DNA of 46,623 nucleotides from Bacillota bacterium (GTDB lineage: Bacteria; Bacillota; Dethiobacteria; DTU022). Under the pieces are notes generated by a model that did not search any database, had not been told where the DNA came from, and saw only the letters and a program-made list of their open reading frames with translations. Made by a program: the position numbers and the translations under genes. Of the stretch, positions 42,506-46,623 are shown piece after piece (position 1 is the first letter of the stretch; each line of letters begins with the position of its first letter). The stretch spans positions 1 to 46,623 of the forward strand of contig JAAYGO010000276.1 of assembly GCA_012727685.1 (NCBI GenBank), written 5' to 3'.

Positions 42506-42669
42506 ATAGCTGCAAGCGGATAGGATGAGGACTGCAGCAATCAGTTTGCTAATTTCCAAAAATCAATTAAAATATTTATAATTTAATGGCAAAGATATAA
42601 TTGTATTTAATTATCAACATGACACCGGGAATGACCAAACAAGCTCAAGATGAAAGGAGCGATGTATAA

Positions 42670-42698
42670 CTGACATTGGATCAGGGCTTTACTAGAAC
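42670..42698 (+). promoter_or_regulatory. Possible SigA promoter of the SCP2 gene
   Basis: CTGACA-17-TAGAAC, about 40 nt before the SCP2 ATG. The rest of 42506-42739 is AT-rich with several TATAAT-like words at 42575-42600 and no gene. Confidence 0.35.
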
Positions 42699-42739
42699 GG
42701 ATGTTTTTTAATCTCATTATCGCGAAGGAGGCCTTTTGA

Positions 42740-43066
42740 ATGGCAAGCTTTCAGGAAATTACCGGCAACTTGCGCAGTAAGCTGGAGAGTTTGGACCCAA
42801 ATAAACTGAAAAATATAAATGCAGTTTACCAGTTTGATTTATCCGGCGACAACGGCGGCATTTTTCACGTCAGCGTCGCGGACGGCACTGCCACCCTGGT
42901 CGAGTCCGCCCATGATCATCCCGGCATTACCATTTCCATGTCTGCGGATGATTTTAACGCCGTATTGGACGGCAGGCTCAATCCCACCTCTGCTTTTATG
43001 GCCGGCAAACTGAAGGTAAAGGGTGACATGTCTCTGGCCTTGAAGCTGCAAGGTCTTTTGGGATAA
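42740..43066 (+). CDS. SCP2 sterol-binding domain protein
   Basis: 108 residues forming a single SCP2-like domain: ITGNLRSKLESLDPNKLKNI, AVYQFDLSGDNGGIFHVSV, ADGTATLVES, then the typical end ITISMSADDFNAVLDGRLNP followed by SAFMAGKLKVKGDMSLALKL. SCP2 domains make a hydrophobic tunnel for lipids or acyl chains; in bacteria without sterols the ligand is unknown. No signal peptide. ATG follows GAAGGAGG. It is a lone plus-strand gene between two conserved minus-strand blocks, so it is probably a lineage-specific insertion. Confidence 0.9.
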   Translation: MASFQEITGNLRSKLESLDPNKLKNINAVYQFDLSGDNGGIFHVSVADGTATLVESAHDHPGITISMSADDFNAVLDGRLNPTSAFMAGKLKVKGDMSLALKLQGLLG

Positions 43067-43156
43067 ACGAAGGGAACGCGGTCATGGCAATCCCTACACA
43101 AAAGCTAGTTGAAGCAGTCCATCATCGCATACCAGCCCATGGGCGTACCGGGGAGA

Positions 43157-43936
43157 TCATGCCTGCGGAGAGATTTCCGGGAACAGTTGCCGGATATTGT
43201 CGTTGATCTGGTCGGCGAGGCGGGCAACGTCCAGACCCAAGGCTGCAGCCACCCGCTCATATGTAGCCTGGATATAGGAAGGCTCATTGCGCAAGCCGCG
43301 GTACGGCTGTGGTGCAAGGTAGGGCGAGTCGGTCTCCAAGAGCAGTCGATCCAGAGGCAGTTGATGCAGCAAAGCTCTTAATTCGTGGGCCCGGGGATAC
43401 GTTACCGGCCCGGCCAGGGAAATATGAAAACCGAGGTCAAGGAAAGCCCTTGCTTCTGCGGCACTGCCCGAAAAACAATGCATGATGCCCCTTTTGGCGG
43501 GGAGCGGTTCCTGCCGCAAGAGCTCCAAGATGGCGGCATGCGCCTCCCGGCTGTGAATGATCACCGGTTTATTTAAAAGGGTAGCCATGCGCAAGTGGAC
43601 TTTGAAGGATTCAATCTGCAGCTCGCGGGGGCAGCGGTTCCGGTAATAGTCAAGGCCCGTTTCTCCGATGGCCAGGACGCACGGGTTGGCGGCCAGTGCG
43701 GCAAGATCCTGCAGAGTGGCCGGTGTAACCCGGTCCGCGTAATGGGGGTGCACCCCTACCGCCGCCCACAGCCCCCGCCTGCACATGCCGACCGCCCAGC
43801 GGGAAGTGGGCAAATCGGTTCCCACGTTAAGGATAAACCCCAGCCCCGCATCGGCAGCCCTTTGCAGAACCAGATTTCGATCTGCATCATAATCGGGAAA
43901 GGTAAGGTGGGCATGGGTATCGGCCAGTGCCGGCAT
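43157..43936 (-). CDS. tatD: TatD-family metal-dependent hydrolase
   Basis: 259 residues, TIM-barrel DNase/hydrolase of the YabD group. Metal ligands appear in ADTHAHLTFP (residues 5-14), GETGLDYYRN, KPVIIHSREAHAAI, GIMHCFSGSA and LLETDSPYLAP. TatD proteins have 3'-5' exonuclease activity on DNA. Its ATG overlaps the metG stop (TGATG), so the two are translationally coupled, as metS-yabD are in B. subtilis. No terminator hairpin is evident in the 90 bp before the convergent SCP2 gene. Confidence 0.95.
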   Translation of the reverse strand: MPALADTHAHLTFPDYDADRNLVLQRAADAGLGFILNVGTDLPTSRWAVGMCRRGLWAAVGVHPHYADRVTPATLQDLAALAANPCVLAIGETGLDYYRNRCPRELQIESFKVHLRMATLLNKPVIIHSREAHAAILELLRQEPLPAKRGIMHCFSGSAAEARAFLDLGFHISLAGPVTYPRAHELRALLHQLPLDRLLLETDSPYLAPQPYRGLRNEPSYIQATYERVAAALGLDVARLADQINDNIRQLFPEISPQA

Positions 43937-45897
43937 CAGCTCACCTTGCTGCCCGGGGCCATATTCTGATCCACGGTAGCCAGGGCCAGGCGTCCCTCTT
44001 CGTCTTTCGCCGCCAGCAGCATCCCTTCGGAAAGGATTCCGCGCAGCTTCGCCGGTTTTAAATTGGCGACAAATAAAATCAGGCGGCCCGCCAGTTCATC
44101 GGGCGAGTAAGCGCGGGCAATACCGGCCACCACCTGGCGTCTCCCGAGAGCCCCCAGATCAACGGTGAGCCGGAGCAGCCGGTCGGTGCCAGGCACCGCC
44201 TCCGCCGTTAAAATTTTGGCTACCCTCAGGTCAACCTGCTGAAACTGATCGATCGTAATTAAGCCGGCGGTTGATTCCTCTGCTTCTGCCTGCCGCTCCG
44301 TTTTAGCAGGTGTCTTTGAAGCAGCCCCGCCACTCCTCCCCTGTTTTAACTCGGCTTGGAGATCGAGGCGGGGGAACAAATCATCGCCGCGCCGGACCGG
44401 AGTGCCCGGTTTAATCGCACCCCACTGCATCAGGCTCTCCCAGTTCTGGGCTTCCGCCATGCCGCTTAACCCGATCTGCTCCCAAATCCTGGCCGGAGTG
44501 CGGGGCATGAACGGCTGGAGCAGAACCGAGATAAACCGGATGCTCTCCACCAGGTTGTACAATACAGTGCCCAGCCTGGGCCGCCGGGCCTGGTCGCGGG
44601 CCAGTTCCCAGGGCAAGTTTTCGTCGATATACTTGTTGCTGCGGTGGACCAGCTTCCACAACCGCGCCAGGGCTTCGTTGATTTTTAACTGATCCATCAA
44701 AGATTCCATTTCCCCGGGTGTTTCCAGGGCGATGGCCTTCAACTCTTCATCTGTGGCCGCCGTGGATGCCGGCTCCGGTAAAATGCCGTCATAGTAGCGC
44801 TCCACCATGGTTAAGGTCCGGCTCACCAGATTGCCCAGATCGTTGGCCAGGTCGGTATTGATCCGCTTGATCAGCGCTTCCTGGCTGTAAACACCGTCCT
44901 GCCCGAAAGGAATTTCACGCAGCAGGAAATAGCGCACCGCATCAGAGCCGTAGCGGGAGCAAAGGGCACGCGGATCGATCACATTCCCCTTTGATTTGGA
45001 CATTTTCCCTTCCTGCATGAGCAGCCAGCCATGGCCAAAAACAGTGCGCGGCAGCGGCAAATCCAGGGCCATCAAAAATATGGGCCAATAAATGGTATGG
45101 AAGCGCAGGATATCCTTGCCGATCAGATGCACATCCGCCGGCCAGTAAAGATCGAAGAGGGAATCATCGCGGCCGTATCCGAGGGCGGAAATATAGTTGC
45201 TCAAAGCATCAAGCCAGACATAGATTACATGGTCCGGATCGAAGGGAACGGGGATGCCCCACTTGAAAGAAGTGCGCGAAACGCAGAGATCCTCCAACCC
45301 GGGCTTGAGGAAATTGTTGATCATCTCGTTTCTTCGGGATACGGGCTGAATAAATTCAGGATGCTCTTCGATATATTTCATCAACCGGTCCGCATAACGG
45401 GACATCCGGAAGAAGTATGCTTCTTCCGCAATTAACTCCACCTTGCGGCCGCAGTCGGGACATTGCCCATCGACCAGCTCCCGCTCCTGCCAGTAGGCTT
45501 CGCAGGGAATGCAATACCAGCCTTCGTATCTGCCTTTGTAAATATCACCCTGCTCATAAAAACGGGTAAAGATTTTCGATACGATCTCCTTGTGGCGCGG
45601 CTCAGTGGTGCGGATAAAATCGTCATAACTGATATCCAGATCGCGCCATAGCTCTTTAATCCACTCAACAATCCCGTCCACAAATTGAAGCGGTTCCATG
45701 CCGGCTTCGGCTGCCCGGAGTTGAATTTTCCGGCCATGCTCGTCCGTGCCCGTTAAAAACCAAACCCGGCAACCGGTTAAACGCTTAAAACGGGCCAGTG
45801 CATCAGCAGCCACGGTGGTATAGGAGTTACCGATATGCAATTTATTGCTGGGATAATAAATCGGAGTGGTAATATAGTACTTTTTCGGCGAGTCCAT
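43936..45897 (-). CDS. metG: Methionyl-tRNA synthetase
   Basis: 653 residues. Class Ia synthetase with PIYYPSNKLHIGNSYTT (HIGH-type motif), the inserted zinc knuckle CIPCEAYWQ..CPDCGRK (four Cys), WLDALSNYISALG and the KMSKSKGN loop. A linker near 530-550 leads to a C-terminal EMAP/Trbp-type tRNA-binding domain (ITIDQFQQVDLRVAKILTAE..) that dimerises the enzyme. I start at ATG 45897, since GGGAGGAAAGGA precedes it and would be coding if the upstream GTG were used. First gene of a metG-tatD operon with a consensus promoter. It shows the Bacillus-like length. Confidence 0.97.
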   Translation of the reverse strand: MDSPKKYYITTPIYYPSNKLHIGNSYTTVAADALARFKRLTGCRVWFLTGTDEHGRKIQLRAAEAGMEPLQFVDGIVEWIKELWRDLDISYDDFIRTTEPRHKEIVSKIFTRFYEQGDIYKGRYEGWYCIPCEAYWQERELVDGQCPDCGRKVELIAEEAYFFRMSRYADRLMKYIEEHPEFIQPVSRRNEMINNFLKPGLEDLCVSRTSFKWGIPVPFDPDHVIYVWLDALSNYISALGYGRDDSLFDLYWPADVHLIGKDILRFHTIYWPIFLMALDLPLPRTVFGHGWLLMQEGKMSKSKGNVIDPRALCSRYGSDAVRYFLLREIPFGQDGVYSQEALIKRINTDLANDLGNLVSRTLTMVERYYDGILPEPASTAATDEELKAIALETPGEMESLMDQLKINEALARLWKLVHRSNKYIDENLPWELARDQARRPRLGTVLYNLVESIRFISVLLQPFMPRTPARIWEQIGLSGMAEAQNWESLMQWGAIKPGTPVRRGDDLFPRLDLQAELKQGRSGGAASKTPAKTERQAEAEESTAGLITIDQFQQVDLRVAKILTAEAVPGTDRLLRLTVDLGALGRRQVVAGIARAYSPDELAGRLILFVANLKPAKLRGILSEGMLLAAKDEEGRLALATVDQNMAPGSKVS

Positions 45898-45929
45898 TCC
45901 TTTCCTCCCTGGCACTTTAGGCTGACGCT

Positions 45930-45957
45930 ATTATATCAAACCAGATCTTGGTGTCAA
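45930..45957 (-). promoter_or_regulatory. Consensus SigA promoter of metG-tatD
   Basis: Minus strand perfect TTGACA and perfect TATAAT with a 16-bp spacer, about 33 nt before the metG ATG. The leader is too short for a T-box. Confidence 0.8.
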
Positions 45958-46028
45958 GCGCAGCACGGCATTCGCGCCCCGGCTTAATCAATATATTGCA
46001 AAGGATGACTTTTTTGGGAAAAAAGTTA

Positions 46029-46058
46029 TTGACTTACCATGTCAATTCTTGGTATAAT
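46029..46058 (+). promoter_or_regulatory. SigA promoter of abrB with an internal palindrome
   Basis: TTGACT-18-TATAAT. The sequence ATTGAC-TTACCAT-GTCAAT (46028-46046) is a perfect 6-bp dyad covering the -35 and most of the spacer, a typical place for an operator. Which protein binds it is unknown; AbrB autoregulation is one possibility. Confidence 0.7.
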
Positions 46059-46108
46059 CAATTTAGCGTATTTTGTCGCATATTGTAGAAGAAATGGAGG
46101 TAAGCAGC

Positions 46109-46351
46109 TTGAAATCAACAGGTATTGTTCGTAAAGTGGATGAGCTGGGTAGAGTAGTTATACCGATCGAGCTAAGGCGTACTTTAGGAATTGAAGTTAA
46201 GGATGCATTGGAAATTTATGTAGATGGGGAGAAAATAGTATTAAAAAAATACGAACCGGCCTGCATCTTCTGCGGCAATGCAGACAATGTTAAACATTTC
46301 AACAACCGGATCGTATGCCGTGATTGTATCAAGCAAATGGCCGCCGATTAA
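46109..46351 (+). CDS. abrB: AbrB-family transition-state regulator
   Basis: 80 residues from TTG 46109; GGAGG lies eight bases upstream and the product begins KSTGIVRKVDELGRVVIPIELRRTLGI, the AbrB/SpoVT swapped-hairpin DNA-binding domain. The C-terminal 30 residues contain two Cys pairs, CIFCG and CRDC, 17-20 residues apart, which suggests a small zinc knuckle or redox site in the region where B. subtilis AbrB has its multimerisation domain. AbrB proteins repress post-exponential genes during growth. It lies beside metG as in B. subtilis and ends in a terminator. Confidence 0.93.
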   Translation: MKSTGIVRKVDELGRVVIPIELRRTLGIEVKDALEIYVDGEKIVLKKYEPACIFCGNADNVKHFNNRIVCRDCIKQMAAD

Positions 46352-46378
46352 AAATCTTTCTATGGCAACCCTTGTTTA

Positions 46379-46424
46379 AAACCCGCTGGATCGTACCGGC
46401 ATAAAGGCCAGCGGGTTTTTGCTT
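46379..46424 (+). terminator. Intrinsic terminator of abrB, possibly bidirectional
   Basis: ACCCGCTGG and CCAGCGGGT form a 9-bp stem followed by TTTTTGCTTTT. The opposite strand ends in GGGTTTTAAA, so it may also stop transcripts of the minus-strand gene ending at 46481. Confidence 0.88.
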
Positions 46425-46480
46425 TTGCTAAAATGCCCTTGCCTCAATCCCGGCGAAAGGCGGCGTGCTCCCCGCAGCCT

Positions 46481-46623
46481 TCAGGCCCGATCCACCTCTT
46501 CAAGCGGAAAACGGCGCGAAAATTCGGAATCCACCAGTTTCACCTGGACAGTTTTTTTCTGGAAATCAACCGCCTCCACGATGCCCTCACCGTCAGGGGT
46601 AATGACCTGGTCACCGGGAGCTA
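46481..46623 (-). CDS. ricT: C-terminal part of a RicT/PSP1-like protein (cut by window edge)
   Basis: The last 47 codons of a minus-strand gene are visible: APGDQVITPDGEGIVEAVD then FQKKTVQVKLVDSEFSRRF and a stop at 46481. The pattern GxxVxTPDGEGxVxxV followed by VKL resembles the C-terminal beta-rich tail of clostridial PSP1-domain proteins (RicT/YaaT), which act with RicA and RicF in RNA processing and sporulation control. YaaT lies a few genes upstream of abrB-metS in B. subtilis, which supports the call. The PSP1 domain itself is outside the window. Confidence 0.6.
   Translation of the reverse strand, partial: APGDQVITPDGEGIVEAVDFQKKTVQVKLVDSEFSRRFPLEEVDRA

Noticed and set aside
42654..42674. 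Three-codon ORF (ATG TAT AAC TGA) after AAAGGAG ahead of the SCP2 gene
   Set aside because: Too short to judge; it lies upstream of or inside the proposed promoter and is probably chance.

Overview
The window reads as part of the chromosome of a spore-forming, probably anaerobic member of the Bacillota (Clostridia). Sporulation genes are frequent (spoIIE, yabP, yabQ, a SpoIID-like gene, spoVT, fin, spoVG, an alpha/beta-type SASP, abrB). Gene order closely follows the Bacillus subtilis metS-to-coaX segment, and a formate-tetrahydrofolate ligase points to C1 metabolism. The genus cannot be fixed from this sequence alone. Almost all genes lie on the minus strand; only a CPBP-type membrane protein, an SCP2-domain protein and abrB are on the plus strand.

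Layout from low to high coordinates. 1-410: the 5' end of an apparently internally deleted group II (class C-like) intron sitting directly behind an intrinsic terminator. 436-6160: a saccharopine-dehydrogenase-like gene, coaX, the CPBP gene and fhs. 6159-12540: ftsH, hpt, tilS, spoIIE. 12670-15139: feoB then feoA, separated by palindromic repeats. 15428-22363: yabR, divIC, yabQ, yabP, a SpoIID-like lipoprotein, HU, mazG (yabN), yabM, spoVT. 22483-27470: a SurA/PrsA-like foldase, mfd and fin, with a 145-bp MITE-like element between mfd and fin. 27517-29804: an aromatic amino acid operon, aroF-pheA, behind a T-box leader whose apparent specifier is a Phe codon. 29793-33659: pth, rplY/ctc, prs, a shortened glmU and spoVG. 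33725-39311: a MobA-like nucleotidyltransferase, ispE, cyanophycin synthetase, cyanophycinase and a SASP. 39497-42505: veg, a YkuK-like protein, rsmA and a YabE-like 3D-domain protein. 42740-46623: an SCP2-domain gene, tatD, metG, abrB and the 3' end of a RicT/PSP1-like gene.

Functionally this is translation, repair, cell-wall-precursor and spore-development housekeeping, with lineage-specific inserts (Feo iron uptake, cyanophycin metabolism, Phe biosynthesis, SCP2). Several control elements read directly: a full-consensus SigH promoter before spoVG, a 21-bp-spaced promoter with a Spo0A-like box before spoIIE, a T-box, and several strong SigA promoters and terminators.

I found no clearly undescribed multi-gene system. 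The observations most worth checking are the GlmU lacking its acetyltransferase active site, the deleted intron at a terminator, the MITE-like element and its echo in the spoIIE terminator, the inverted feo gene order around repeats, and the cyanophycin pair inside a spore-gene neighbourhood. No tRNA, rRNA or CRISPR was seen.
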